A DNA stretch of 64,000 bases from Tremella fuciformis. Its lineage: Eukaryota > Basidiomycota > Tremellomycetes > Tremellales > Tremellaceae. Positions 1 to 11,391 of this stretch are shown here, in pieces. The notes below the pieces were generated by a model. The model searched no databases. It saw nothing but the letters and a program-made list of their open reading frames with translations, and was not told where the DNA came from. Each line of letters starts with the position of its first letter. Positions within the stretch are counted from its first letter, which is position 1. The translations under genes were made by a program, and so were the position numbers. The stretch spans positions 1,302,001 through 1,366,000 of the forward strand of contig CP136491.1 in assembly GCA_032768795.1 (NCBI GenBank), in the 5' to 3' direction.

Positions 1-1357
1 AGACCCAATATGGAGGTTGACACGTTCATGGAGGAAGGCATTGGTGAGCTGGACAGACAATTGTAGGCTTCGTAGCTGACGCGTAGTCCGAGATGGCGAG
101 CCGGCCGCCGAGCTGCTGCATCATGTCCTCCGGCAGAGATTGAGCGTCGACCCGAGCGAGCACCCTTTGATGTTGACCGAACCAGCATGGAACACGCCGC
201 AGGCGAGGGAGATGCTGGCGCAGATGGCATTCGAGGGTGAAGGTGTACCCGCACTGTATTTCGGCTCTGCAGGTGTCTTGTCGGCGTGAGTGCACACCAC
301 ATCATCCGTAGATGGTAGCTGAAAGCAAGCTTCGCCGCGGGTCGACCTACCGCTCTTGTGCTCGACGTCGGCTACTCAAATTCGTCCGCCGTGCCAGTAG
401 TCGACGGATACGCGCTGCGAGCGGGCACGATGCGCCAACCACTCGGTTCCGAGCTATTGCTCTCGCAGCTCCGAGCCCACTTCGCCACCCCCACTCCGAC
501 CCGACCGTTCCCCCTCTCTCTCCTGCCCAGACAGCTCATTGCCAAGCGCACGCCGACCGAGTCCGGCCAGCAGCCCAGACCACTACTTCGTGACGACCGA
601 GCACCGCATACGACGGCCAGCTGGAGATTATGGGCCGAAGGCCAGGTGGTCGAGCAGTGGAAGGAGGCGTGCGGGGAGGTGATCAACTACAAAGGCTTCG
701 ACTTTCAGACCGCCCAAGGCTTGCCTCAGGCCATGTACGAGTTCCCGGACGGGTACAACCAGATGTTCGGCGAGGAGAGGTACAGGTTCACCGAGATGCT
801 GTTCGACCCGAAGAACTACTTCAACCAGGTGAAATCATATGTCGCGAACAGCTGGCGGGCGCGGCTGATGTGTAGATGATCGAGCCTCCGCCTTCGTTGC
901 GCGTCACGAAGAACACCCCGCACTCGCACTCGCTCAAAGACCTTGTCTCCCTCTCTCAGCTTGTCCACGACTCGATCATGGCCTGCGATGTGGACGTTCG
1001 CGCCGCCTTGCTGCAGAACATCGTGGTGGTCGGCAACACGTCCCTGACCAAGGGTTTGACGGAAAGGCTCGACCTGGAACTCGCTGCTCTCATGCCGAGT
1101 GTCAGCTCCCTCTTTCCGATCTAGGTCGAGCTGACAGGTGCAGCAAAAGATCAAGATCCACTCGCCTGCCATACCGTTCGAGCGCAAGTACGCCTCGTGG
1201 GTCGGAGGATCAATCTTGGCTTCATTGGGGACCTTCCACCAGCTATGGATCACAAAGGACGAATATGCCGAGCACGGTGCGCAGATCATCCATCAGCGTG
1301 AGTCCACCTTGGCTGGGCAGTCTGCACACATGTGCTGACATGTTAGGGTGCAAGTAG
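1..1357 (+). CDS. ARP4: Actin-related protein 4 (Arp4), 5' end outside window
   Basis: Nuclear actin-related protein, a shared subunit of INO80/SWR1 and NuA4-type chromatin complexes. The C-terminal 378 residues are visible, in exons 1-43, 87-285, 330-828, 876-1100, 1138-1297 and 1347-1357; the lengths sum to an open frame ending in TAG. Family signs are the block around [20 protein letters not shown], the segment [13 protein letters not shown], the late actin-fold motif [13 protein letters not shown], and a terminus HQRCK resembling the ERKCP end of animal BAF53. The third exon uses an AAG acceptor. The final intron leaves only 11 coding bases in the last exon. The assignment to Arp4 rather than conventional actin rests on the divergent nucleotide-binding segment and the NM-E-GIV segment at the left edge. 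The gene is convergent with the exonuclease gene that follows. Confidence 0.9.
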
Positions 1358-1472
1358 GCGGTCGGTCACGGGGCATAAGCGTAATCGTGTCATGCATTTC
1401 ATGCCTACAGGTGCAGAATACTGATACAAGGTTGAAGAGTGAAGATGCGAGTTTACGTCTAAAGATGCCTCG

Positions 1473-3625
1473 TCAAAATGTCGTCGTGTCCTGGGCGTCC
1501 GCCTCAGTTTCCGCACGCCCTTGTGCGAGGCTCAAGCTAATGTGCCCCAAAAGACGCCGGTACTTGTTGACGACGAAAGGGTCATTGCCAGCCTCCATCA
1601 AGAAACGCTCCTTGTCCTCATGGGTCAGCGTGTCGAGCGGCAAAACGTTGAGCGCCTCGCAGATGTACGTCCTGACACGTCAACTCGGTCCGGCTATCCG
1701 AGAAACACAAGCAGACGCACGTCACCGTGCTGACTTTGATGTGTGCCCGTTGCGCGTACTCGGCGAACGTCAGACCGCTTATGAACCCCTTCAGAGCTCT
1801 TTCTTGCGCCGGTGTCGGGCCGGTCCTTGGGCCTCCGGCTCTGCGCGAACCGCCGGTCGTGTCGTCTGGGGACAGCATCATCGAGATTTCGGTCATGTCG
1901 AGCGGTGCGCCCAGAGCTGCAGTTGCAAGCTTGTCCAAGTGGTGAAAAATGTTGACCGAGGCCCAAACGTCGTTAGCCGCGTCTTTAATAAGCACGCAGC
2001 TCGCATTGTCTGGCAGAGGAAACTCACAGTCGACCTGCTCGCTTGATAGAGGTTGAGACCAGTCGCTCTGCCTGACTGAGGGATCTTTCGGCAGCTTGTG
2101 CCCTAGATACGCCCTTGTCAGGTTGGCGAGCGAGATCAAAGCGGCGCCTGGACCAGTGCCAAGCGGATCGGCTTTGCGGGCGAGATGAGAGAGCTCCACG
2201 AAAGACCGCAAGGGGTTGGCAGCAGTGAACTGGTCAGGGAAGTCGCGCAGAAGCTTGCGACCGTCGCCTGGTCTTCAGCGTGGTCCCTTATCGTAGCGCA
2301 GCACTGACCCGTGATAGCCACACCGACCTTGAGCTTGGTCTCATCGGCCAGGATGTCTACCACACTCTGCGGCACCTCTGCGCATGAGCTTGAGCCCATA
2401 GATTCAGACAGATCCTCGACGAACGCTTCATTCCTTTGAGATGGATCACAATGACCACGCGATCGTCGCACAGCTGCACGACGGCCGTCTTGCCCTGCTG
2501 CCACTTGACCGTCCACTGCTCGGTCTGCGCATCCCGCATCCAGACTTTCTGCTGCTTGGCCGGCCATTCGAGGTCGAAGCCGATCACTCTCCCGCGCAGA
2601 CAGCCGACAAGGTCGTCTGCCTCCTGCGGATGACTTGTGGAGACCGCTCGTGGCGGGCGACCGAGAGCACTGGCGTACGTGCGGTAGTGGAAGACGGGTA
2701 GTGCACCGCGTCCAGAGGTCTCGGGCGCATCGTCGACATCGACGAGCTCTTGCTGCTGGGGCTCGTCACTCATCGTGCTGTTGGTGAAGCGTCCGGAGAG
2801 CCAGCTGCTGACTAGGCTTTGGGGACCAGTGTCCTTGGCCTTCCCTTTGTACGAGCCTTTCGGGGCTGGCTGCTTGGCCTTTTGACTCGGGCCCCGAGGC
2901 AAAGGAGCGGGCCTGCTCTGTCCCACTTGGTGCGTCTTGCCGAGCGGGCGCATTGGTCTGGCCGGCACATCGTGCACCATCATTCTCTCCATCTCGTCCG
3001 CGAGCTCCGCCAGCTCGTCATCGGGTAGTCGGCCCGTAAAGGCGGAGTAGGAGGTGCTCTGGCTCTGCGACCGAGCCGACGCAGGCGCAGACGCCGAGGA
3101 CCCCTCTGTCGTCGAAGAATAGTGCGCTACCAGCCGCGGTCGCTGAGTGGGCGGCGGGAGGGGGGCCGACTTGCTTCGAAGGTACTGGACGAAGAACGGG
3201 TGCACGGGTTTGTCGGCTTTGAGCGTGTCCCGGGGAGGCATGTACGCCGTGCGTGCCAGTGGGGAGTAGATCGGGACCCCGCGAGGACGGGGCAAGTCTG
3301 ACGCGTTCGAGCCTCGGGCTGTCTTGTAGTCGGGCGAGGAGGACGAGGCGACAGAGATGGGCGACTCGACCGATCCAGGCCCGCTCTGCTGTGCCGGAGG
3401 CGGGGTTCGCGGCCCGCGGACGCCTGTCGGCGGCCCAACGGCATCGTTGCTGGCTGCTCTGAAGAACGGCGGGCGGTCCTGTATGAACTTTGACGGGCCC
3501 GTCCATGCCTTGGTCAACTCGTCCAGCTGTCGGTCCAGTTCGCTGCCCGGTAGACCATCGCCGGCGCTTGCAGTAGCGCTCATGCTGGACCGCGCTATGC
3601 CGGACGCTGCTCGGCGCGTGAACAT
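1473..3625 (-). CDS. WRN-like 3'-5' exonuclease domain protein
   Basis: Predicted 656-residue protein from exons 3625-2425, 2377-2309, 2267-2028, 1982-1721 and 1671-1473. The first 350 residues are low-complexity, Ser/Pro-rich and disordered. The rest is a DnaQ-like exonuclease of the RNase D/WRN type: motif I FDLEW, motif II in VAITGDGRKLLRDF, and motif III Y-A-A-N-D (DEDDy class), the last being created by splicing. The family removes 3' nucleotides from DNA or structured RNA; the substrate here is unknown, and no helicase domain is present, as in plant and fungal WRNexo-type proteins. The start was placed at MFTRRAAS, which has an Arg-rich mitochondrial-looking N-terminus; MSATAS fourteen codons later is an alternative. 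The 3' end relies on a GTGCGT donor and a GTCAG acceptor. Confidence 0.82.
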
Positions 3626-4019
3626 ATACACAGTGAGGATAGGGGACACATGGGGTATCGAGAGGATCACTGTAGCGTGTTTGCGAGCGACAAGACACGA
3701 GGGTTGAGTGACGAGAGCGACAACCCCATGACGCGTTAATCGGCTTGGCCACGACCGGTGGAGGTAGATCATCGTCGACACTGACGGCTACCTGAGTACA
3801 GAGCAACGTCGAGCTTTCATCGATACGCGCGATGCATGGTAAGAGGCCAACGAGGAGCACATCTTGTAGGTATACACGTTGCTGATGCCCTCGAAAGCAT
3901 CACTGATGGATGATTGGGTTTCAGCAAGGTCCGTGCTCGTCTGATCAAACTGTAAAATATCTTTTGTGAGATATGCAATGTTTCATGAACAACAACATCC
4001 ACGCCAAGATGCAATGCCA
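3626..4019. other. Intergenic, no feature seen
   Basis: Promoter side of the exonuclease gene and downstream side of UTP6. I see no RNA gene, repeat or convincing reading frame. Confidence 0.6.
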
Positions 4020-6425
4020 CTACTCGTCGGACATGCTCACGTCTGACTCGTCCGCTCCCTGCGACCTCTCACTGCCCGTGTCGTCGTCCGAGCCTCCAGA
4101 ATCGCTCTGTGAGCCTGCGGGTCCATCTCCCTTCTCAAGACTTTCTAGCAAAGCCCTCCAGGCGTCCTCCAATCGCTGAAGGGCGTCTACGTCCTGTCCG
4201 ACCTCCCTCTTTGCCCGCTCGTACTCGTCGTGGGCATCCCGGCCCCGGCCCAGTTGCATCAAGGCCTCCATGTATGTTTCCGCCGCATCCACCTTCGTGG
4301 CCAGAGTCTTGCACCACGCTCGCCAAGACTGATACACGCGTTTGAGGGATGCCATGTCGCTGGGCGTCTGCTCCACAACAGCTTGCAATGCTTTCCGGTA
4401 GAACTCGGCAGATGGTCGGTATGTCACGATCGCGTGCTGGAAGAAGTCCAAGAATGACCCCACTTTGATCAGTCGATCCAATTGCCAGCATAGCAGCTGA
4501 GAGTGCAGTTCAGGAAGGTGAGACCAGCGCAGGGAGTCCCTCAGGTATTTCTTGACGATCTTGTCGAAAGTTGGCGCATCTAGATGAACCCGTTCCGACT
4601 CCAAGCAAGAGATACAACACTGCGCGATAGCCGTTTGCTCAACGTCAGACGGCTGGGCAGCTTTGACGATTGCCGCGATGGCTTTCTGACAATTCGATCG
4701 GCAGGTGGGGACGTCCGGCTCATGCTGGACCTCAAGAGCGATCACTCGTTTCGCCAAATGCGGATTCGATGGGTGGACGCTCGCGTAAGCCCTGGCAGTG
4801 GAGAGTATCCCCTCACTGCCGCTAGGCGAATTTGACAGAAGGTCGAGGCGCTTGACGAGCAGGTCGGCTGGCGGTGCCAGACTAGGCTTGGTGAGAGCCG
4901 CCAGTACGCCAAGGAGGTAGGCTTGCTTGTCATGAGCACCATAGTCTTCTCGGACCCGCGCTTGCCAAAGACTCACAAGATCTGCATTCCCTTTGTACGC
5001 CACTGCTTGGTCCACCAGCCACCCTCCTGCCACCTCTAGCCATGCGGCATCGCCCTTCAGCCGCTTGGCCTCCTTCTTCATAGCTCGGCCAATTTTGCCA
5101 ATCTCCTCGATGGTCTGAACCTCATCCAGGGCAGAGTCCGCAGCATCTTGCGATTCGTACGGACGGTCGAAGAGACCCCTCGTCATGAGCAGTAGTCGAG
5201 CTTCTGCGGCGATTCTACCGGTCGATGTCGCCAGTTGACTCAGATCAGCGTATACCGGTTCCAAGGCTGTCGCTCGAAGCGGACTTGGGTAGGTCCGCAG
5301 GGTGTCCAGTAGCAAGTTCCGCAAGGACATGCCAGCAGATTTGGGGCTCTTTTTGTCCGTCGCTACTGCAGGAATAGCTTCTAATGCCGATGAGACCGCG
5401 TGGACGACCAATTGTCCGCTGAGGATGGCTTTGCGAGCGGTCTCCCCTTCTGGGCCGAAAGCGCCTTCCCCTCCTATCAGCGCGTCTGATTCCACCTCAT
5501 CGTCTGACAACGACGATGCTTTCGGAGTGTCTTCGATGCCGAGCAGTTTCCAGCGTCGGCGAAGCGCTTCGACCCAGCCAAGCTCGAGTTTGATGTACTC
5601 GACCCACAGATCCTGGGATTGCGGAACAAGGCGGAGTCCAAGAAGCAATGTTGTCCGTGCGGGAGCGACTCCCTCCAAAGAGAAGCCGGTATCTTCCGCT
5701 TGTGACGGCAAGTCTACCTTGGATGTAGAAGGAATCGATTCGGAGGGAAACGGGGCATCAGGATGCAAGTGGTGGTAGGAGGAGAGGAGGTAGAGGGTGG
5801 ATGAGAGGGGGTGATGTTGCAGCGCACTGCCGCTCAGCGCGAACGCTGCAAGTTTTCAGTTACGTACCTTGTGAGGCCTTGCGAAACGACCTTTCGCATG
5901 CCTTCTCGGCTCGCATACTCGACATAGGCCAGCCATACCGACAAATCGGCAGGAAATTTGACCGTTGCTCGTTTGAGGATGTAAAGTGCTCGTCTAGGGA
6001 TGGAGTAGCTCGATGCGCTGGGTGGCGGCGGGTTGAGGTGGTATTCTAAGACGTCAGACGGTGCTGTGGCCGTACGGGGCAGAGCTCACTCATGCGTCTG
6101 TACCGTACCCGTCTCAAACGCTCCAGGTTGATCTCGTACTCCGCATACTTGAAGAAATCCTCCTTGCGAGGGGCGCGGCGTATCAGCGAAGACTCGAATC
6201 TTGTACGGCGGCGAGTAATCTCGTCAAGCTCATGCTGCGAGTCAGCTCAATTGATTCAAGCAAATGGCCTGAGTCGCTGCATCCCTTTCCATGCTAGACG
6301 GGGGCGCAGGTGGGAGTAGGCAAAGCTGGAGTGGCAGAAGAGCCTACCTTGGTGAATAGTCCCTTTTCGTGGAGGTCTCTGACCTCAGGGAGGGTCGACT
6401 CGAGCTGAAATTGGACTTTCTCCAT
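4020..6425 (-). CDS. UTP6: U3 snoRNP / SSU processome subunit Utp6
   Basis: Nucleolar protein of the small-subunit processome needed for 18S pre-rRNA processing. It is 735 residues from exons 6425-6348, 6234-6090, 6045-5868 and 5826-4020 (frame closed). The N-terminus is diagnostic: MEKVQFQLES, then the GLFTK and RRRTRFESSL segments, then KEDFFKYAEYEINLERLRRLR-like residues, which match the Utp6 family closely. The remainder has HAT (half-TPR) character with repeated aromatic/Trp helices such as WVEYIKLELGW. The C-terminus is acidic and Ser-rich. It shares a 225-bp divergent promoter region with the FUN14 gene on the other strand. Confidence 0.92.
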
Positions 6426-6650
6426 CCTGCTTGCTTGGGAAGCAGATCAGTATAGCAAAGACTTGCCTGTGTAGGTGAACGAGAAATCAACTTTTGGCTT
6501 GGACAAGCGGACATCGCCGCCAATCCCGTGTTGGTGTCCCTGGATCGGCCCTGGATTCCTGATCAAAGCGAGGTGGAGGACGTCATCGACGCCAGCATTG
6601 AGTTTGACCTCCTAGCTCGTCTCAACATCTGCACATAGCCCACCGCCAGC

Positions 6651-7360
6651 ATGTCGTTCCGCCTCTTCTTGCCCTCTCTCCTGCACTCTGGGCCTACCGG
6701 CACCGCCGCCGCGCCACTGCGCCGACTACCGCTCTCGCCCACAGCCCGGTGCCTTCACTCTCCCGCACGTCCAGTAGCGCTCACCATCCCTCACTCAACC
6801 CCCAAATCGTCCTTCTCCCTCTACGCGCTGACGGCCGGCCTAGGCCTATCGGCATACACGCTCACACGCCCACCTGTGCTGTGCGATACGAGCCGCGCGG
6901 CGCCTGTCCCGCAGCGCCGGCCTGACGCGCCGCCTGAGAGCGTGTTGAACGTGTACCAGCTGGGGTTCGGGACGGTGTGCGGAATCTGCACCGGGGTGTT
7001 CGTGAAGAAAGGCTTGAGGGCGATCGCATTCTTTCTCGGGGGCCTGTTTGTGTTGATGCAGGTGGGTCTATCTTATGAGCTTGAGGACGAGACTCAGCTG
7101 ACTCGCAGTACCTCAGCTCCAGGAGCTTTATCACGGTCGACTGGGGCCGGCTTGCAGGGCGATACGATAGTGCGTTTGGCACGCTCACGGCTGAAGGCGG
7201 CACCAAGAGCCCGACCGTGGCAGCTGCATGGCAGTGGCTTGTGGACTTTGTCACCGCCAACTTCCAACGTAAGCTTCCTTCGTCGTCATCGGAGTACCGC
7301 TGAGGGGCAGAAAGAGCTAGCTTTATCGCAGGCCTTGTCCTCGGCATCCGCCTCGGATAG
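6651..7360 (+). CDS. FUN14 family mitochondrial membrane protein
   Basis: A 206-residue protein from exons 6651-7061, 7109-7268 and 7311-7360. The N-terminus is Arg/Ser-rich without acidic residues for about 60 residues, as in a mitochondrial presequence, followed by a hydrophobic stretch (LYALTAGLGLSAY). The FUN14 domain follows: LGFGTVCGICTGVFVKKG, a hydrophobic AIAFFLGGLFVLMQ, the segment ITVDWGRL, and a C-terminal glycine-patterned helix SFIAGLVLGIRLG that ends the protein. In animals FUNDC1 is an outer-membrane mitophagy receptor; fungal members are less characterised, so the role here is inferred only. No LC3-interacting motif could be called with confidence. Confidence 0.85.
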
Positions 7361-7440
7361 TGCACAGAGGAGCACACGAAAAACATCATGCAATGCATTG
7401 ATCTGTCTGCAAATGGCGTCTATGCGCAAGTCTTGACTTC

Positions 7441-10393
7441 TTACTCGATGGTGATCGCCCACCCATCCACCACGCCAACACCCGGATTCTTGATGGTCAA
7501 TCGACTTGCGGTCCCTTCCTTCTTTCCTCCAGCTGCGGCTCCGGCCTCCCATGTGAAGCTGAGCTCCACGCCGGCCGCACTGACGCTCTTCGGCTTGGAT
7601 GTCAGGCCGAGTATGACGATGCGCTCGATCTTGACATGACCGATGGCCTGGGTCCAGACGTCCGCTTCGTCGTAAGTCGCCAAACCAGTGCCGGACACGG
7701 CGCCGGTGGACAGCAGAGGCATGTGGGTCGAGGTCAAGATTCCGCCAGTCTTGCCTCTATTCTCGAAAGTGAACCGCCGCCACGCAAAGCCGCCTTTGAG
7801 ATGGTCAAAGCTGACACCGTCATCGTAGTATAGCTGACCGTCGGCGGTCCCCTGCTTGGATAGCGCAACGGTAAGGGTGAACGGGTCCTGCCACATCAGG
7901 CTGGAAGCCCTGCGAACCCGCTGTCGCGTCGGGATGATGTTGCCTCCTTGAAGCAGGAGCGGGTAGGTAGACAACGGCGTGTCGATCGTGATAGTCCTGG
8001 ATGAGGACGAGGAGGGATACAGACGATTGGTGTGATAATCATAGTATGGCTGCGAGTCGGAGATGTAGACGCTTGTTGTCGTGGCGCCCTCAGTAGTCAC
8101 GGGCTTGAAGAGTAGTCCCGAGGATCCAATGTAGTACTGATCGTCGACGGCAAAACCGCTTTCGTCCGATGGGAAAACGGCGTATTGCGGTCGCACAATC
8201 GGCAGGCCTTTCACGCTGGCATCGTGGAAGGCATTGTACCAAATAGGGAGCAGCTGGTATCTGATGCGGATGGCATCGCGCACATAGCCCTGATATGGTT
8301 GCTCCAAGAGGTACGGTTCGCGACGCTTCGTGTCGATGTGCGCGTGGGCTCGGAAGAAGGGCATGAAGGCGCCAGCTTGGTACCATCTCACCAGTAGTTC
8401 GGGCGTGGGATTGCCGAAGAATCCGCCGACGTCTGCACCGCAGAATGACATGCCCCCAATGTTGTTGGATAAGATCATCGCCGTCTCGCCTGCAAAGTGA
8501 TCCCATGTACCCAAGTTGTCGCCGGTCCAGATGGCACCGTCGCGCTGTGAGCCTGCATAGAAAGATCGCGACAAGACAAATGGGCGTTTGGAAGGTGTCT
8601 CACGCGCAATCAGGGCGTTCGAGGTGGACCGGTGCTGCTCTTCAGCCAATATCAAAGCTCTTCTTCAGGTGCCCTCACGAAAAGTTGGCCATTCACATTG
8701 TGCACATCCCTGTTCTCCCACCCTCCGTGATGAATCGTGTCTCTCGGGACTGAGATCTCTGGACCGTTGAAGACCGAAGGCTCGTTCATGTCGTTCCAGA
8801 TGTACAAGGCCGGCGTCGACTCCTTCCAAACATCGAAGCTGAACATTCGTGTCCACCACTCCCAGCTCTTTGGGTTGAAGAAGTCGACCCATACCGAGCT
8901 GCCTGGCCAGCACCAGCCTTCAAAGTTGCTTCCATCTGCTTTCTTGATCAAGATGTCAAGCTCCTGCGAGTCCTTGTAGATCCGGAAGTCGTCTGAACGC
9001 TTGATGTGCGGATCGACGATCGCAACCATCTTCCTGCCCTTTGCCGCTACCTCGTCGAGCATATGATTCGGCGTGGGGAACTGTTTGGGCCGCCATTCGA
9101 AGTAGCGGTGTTCCTGCGCGTACTCGATATCCAGCCAAGTCACATCAAGCGGGATGTCGGCATCATCGAACCTGCGATCCACATCAAGAACGTCGTCTTC
9201 GTCGTTGTAATTCCACCTGCATTGGTGGTAAGCGGTAGACCACTGTGGGGGAAGAGCCGTGGGTCCGGTCAACATTGCGTACTGCTCGAACAGACCATTT
9301 GGGTGGGGACCAGGCAAGATGAATAGATCCAAAATTCCACTTTCAGAGATCCACTGCGTCTTGACTCCATCTTTCTCGTGCAACACGTCCACCCAGGTGT
9401 CCGACGCTACCAGGTCCAGCACCGCAACTGCGTGATCCTTCGAGACGGCGTGTAGAAGCGGAATGGCCCCGTAAAGAGACATCGGGGAGTCGGCCAAATA
9501 CTCGAAGATGTCGACATTGTACAGACGATAAGGTTCAGAGTAATGCGCGTTTGGACCCAGAGTGTCTGGTAGCGAAAGAGGTGAAGCGTGCTCAGGCAGC
9601 CCAAAGACGTGCTGAACCCCGGGGAAGGTCAAGTCAATCGAGAGAGCCTCGGGACCTGAGATTAGCCTCTGATTGTGCTCCGCACGGATTACTCGCCTTT
9701 CGGCTTGGAGTCGGTCCATTGTTTCCACTTCTCTTCGAACATGTCTGCATCGCTCGTCTCGAACCATGACCTGTCCTGCTCCAGAACCAGCTGCTCTCCC
9801 TCGCTCAGCAGCTCTTCCGCGGCCTCGACGTCTTTGATTCGGAAGTGCTCCATGTGGAATAGCGAGCGATCGTTCAGGACCACAAGTGGTTTCCCGTTCC
9901 GTAGGTGCGTTATGCGGAACGGCTCGTGCTGCACCTCCAATGAAAGCTCTGCGTTGGGCCCGTAGGTGATGACACATTTCTCGGGCGAATGCGAAATCGT
10001 TGCAGTCGTCGAAATGTCCGGCGACTCATTCACCAAAGCCCATTTGGCCGTCTCGTTGTAGCGCCTGAAGGATGTGGACGAGCCCACCTCGTCCGCTCGG
10101 ATCCGTACTATATCAGATATGAGCACATCGACGCGCAGCTCAAAGCTGATCTCTGGGTATAGAGAGCTCTTCAAAGGCCAGGTCCAAGAGCCGCGCGTTG
10201 TGCCCTCCGTCTCGACTGCCTTTCCTACCGAGTACGGTGAGCGGAAACTGCCGTCTGGTGCTTCGACCTGCTTCGTTGCGATGGAGCGAAGTCGGCGGCA
10301 GAATGATGACTGCGAGCATAGCTTGAAGTCTTCCTGCTTGACTCCCATGACCGCCAGAGAGGCGACCAAGAGCCAAGAGAGGATCAGACGCAT
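7441..10393 (-). CDS. ROT2: Glucosidase II alpha subunit (GH31)
   Basis: ER enzyme that trims the two inner alpha-1,3-glucoses from N-glycans. It is 955 residues from exons 10393-9697, 9655-8679 and 8634-7441. It starts with a signal peptide (MRLILSWLLVASLAVMG) and the typical FKLCSQSSFCRR segment near the mature N-terminus. GH31 features include YNVDIFEYLAD, the nucleophile motif WNDMNEPS near residue 517, the region GAIWTGDN with the general acid further on, and the distal beta domains. The first intron (9656-9696) has a GC donor, AAAG/GCGAGT; without its removal the frame meets TAA, with removal it reads KPKGPEALSID as in homologues. No HDEL-type signal is present at the C-terminus, as expected for the alpha subunit, which is retained by its beta partner. 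Confidence 0.93.
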
Positions 10394-11391
10394 CTTGCAG
10401 ATGTCGCCTGCCTTCCCATGCGCTGTCGGGCTCGAGGGTAAAAAGGAGTCTCTTGAGGAGCTGGATGTTGGTGAATGGTGGGGAATGACGCTTCTGGCGC
10501 GTCAGGTGGAGGCAGATTGCGGGGAATTAGGAAACAGACTTGATTAGGAAGGGGTTATTAGCAACTTTCCTAATGAGGTTCTTACGATACGATCAAACGC
10601 CGACGGCCGACCAAGAGGCGACTCATCAGCGTAGCTCTTACGGGGCGAATTTCTGCGGGTGTCCCTGGAACGAAAACGGTAAATGGGGGAATTAAATAAG
10701 AAAATTCCGGCCATTCTGATTTCATCAGCACAATCCTAATATGCATTGTGTCCTTGCCAAATTGCCTTTCATCAGAGAATAAAGATCTATGCATGAGGCT
10801 GATGCATGGAATGATCTCTGTAGCAGAACCAATCGCCTACATAGCTACTGCCATACCCTGCCCTATCATTGCACCAAAATGGTTACAATAGCGCAAGTCT
10901 GACAAGACTGCAATAGGCTTGCCAGGTGGCAGCTGTGACATAGCCCCTGTGACCAGCTTGGCATGCCTATGATCATCTGATCAGCCTAGCATGCCCAACA
11001 AGCACTTGCGCATCTCTTGATGAAGTGCTTTAGCTTGCAACTAATCAATGTTCTACAGTACATCCGGCTTTGCCGGATGCTTGACCCGTAAGGGCTGCGA
11101 TGGCTGCGCCGCTAGGCGCAAGGGGGGGTCTTGGGGGGGTGTCCCACCCCCCCATGTCTAACGGAACCAAAGAACAAGGAATTGCATTAGGTTTTCCAAA
11201 TTGCCTGAGAACCAATAACTTGAATACCTGATTAGAAATTCAGAGCTAAAAAAGAATTGAAATAACGAGCTACGCCCTATCGCGCACTTTCCTGCACGAT
11301 CTACCTAGTCATCCATGCCGATCTCCTACGAAGTCGAGATCGACCTTTACTTCTTTCCTCTTTTTCGTAACGTCTGACGGGAGGCAGCAAC
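10394..11391. other. Gene-free spacer with hairpin cluster
   Basis: About 1 kb between the divergently oriented glucosidase II alpha and m-AAA protease genes. It appears more AT-rich than the genes around it and has no reading frame of note. It contains the hairpin-forming block annotated separately at 11061-11154. It could be the decayed end of a mobile element, but no coding or terminal repeat remains to show that. Confidence 0.5.
11061..11154. repeat. Three adjacent perfect inverted repeats
   Basis: Three palindromes in 94 bp: CATCCGGC at 11061-11068 with its complement at 11072-11079 (3-nt loop); TGCGCC at 11105-11110 with GGCGCA at 11115-11120; and TGGGGGGGTG at 11132-11141 with CACCCCCCCA at 11145-11154 (3-nt loop). 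A second G7 run lies at 11122-11128. The stems are exact by eye. Confidence 0.8.
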
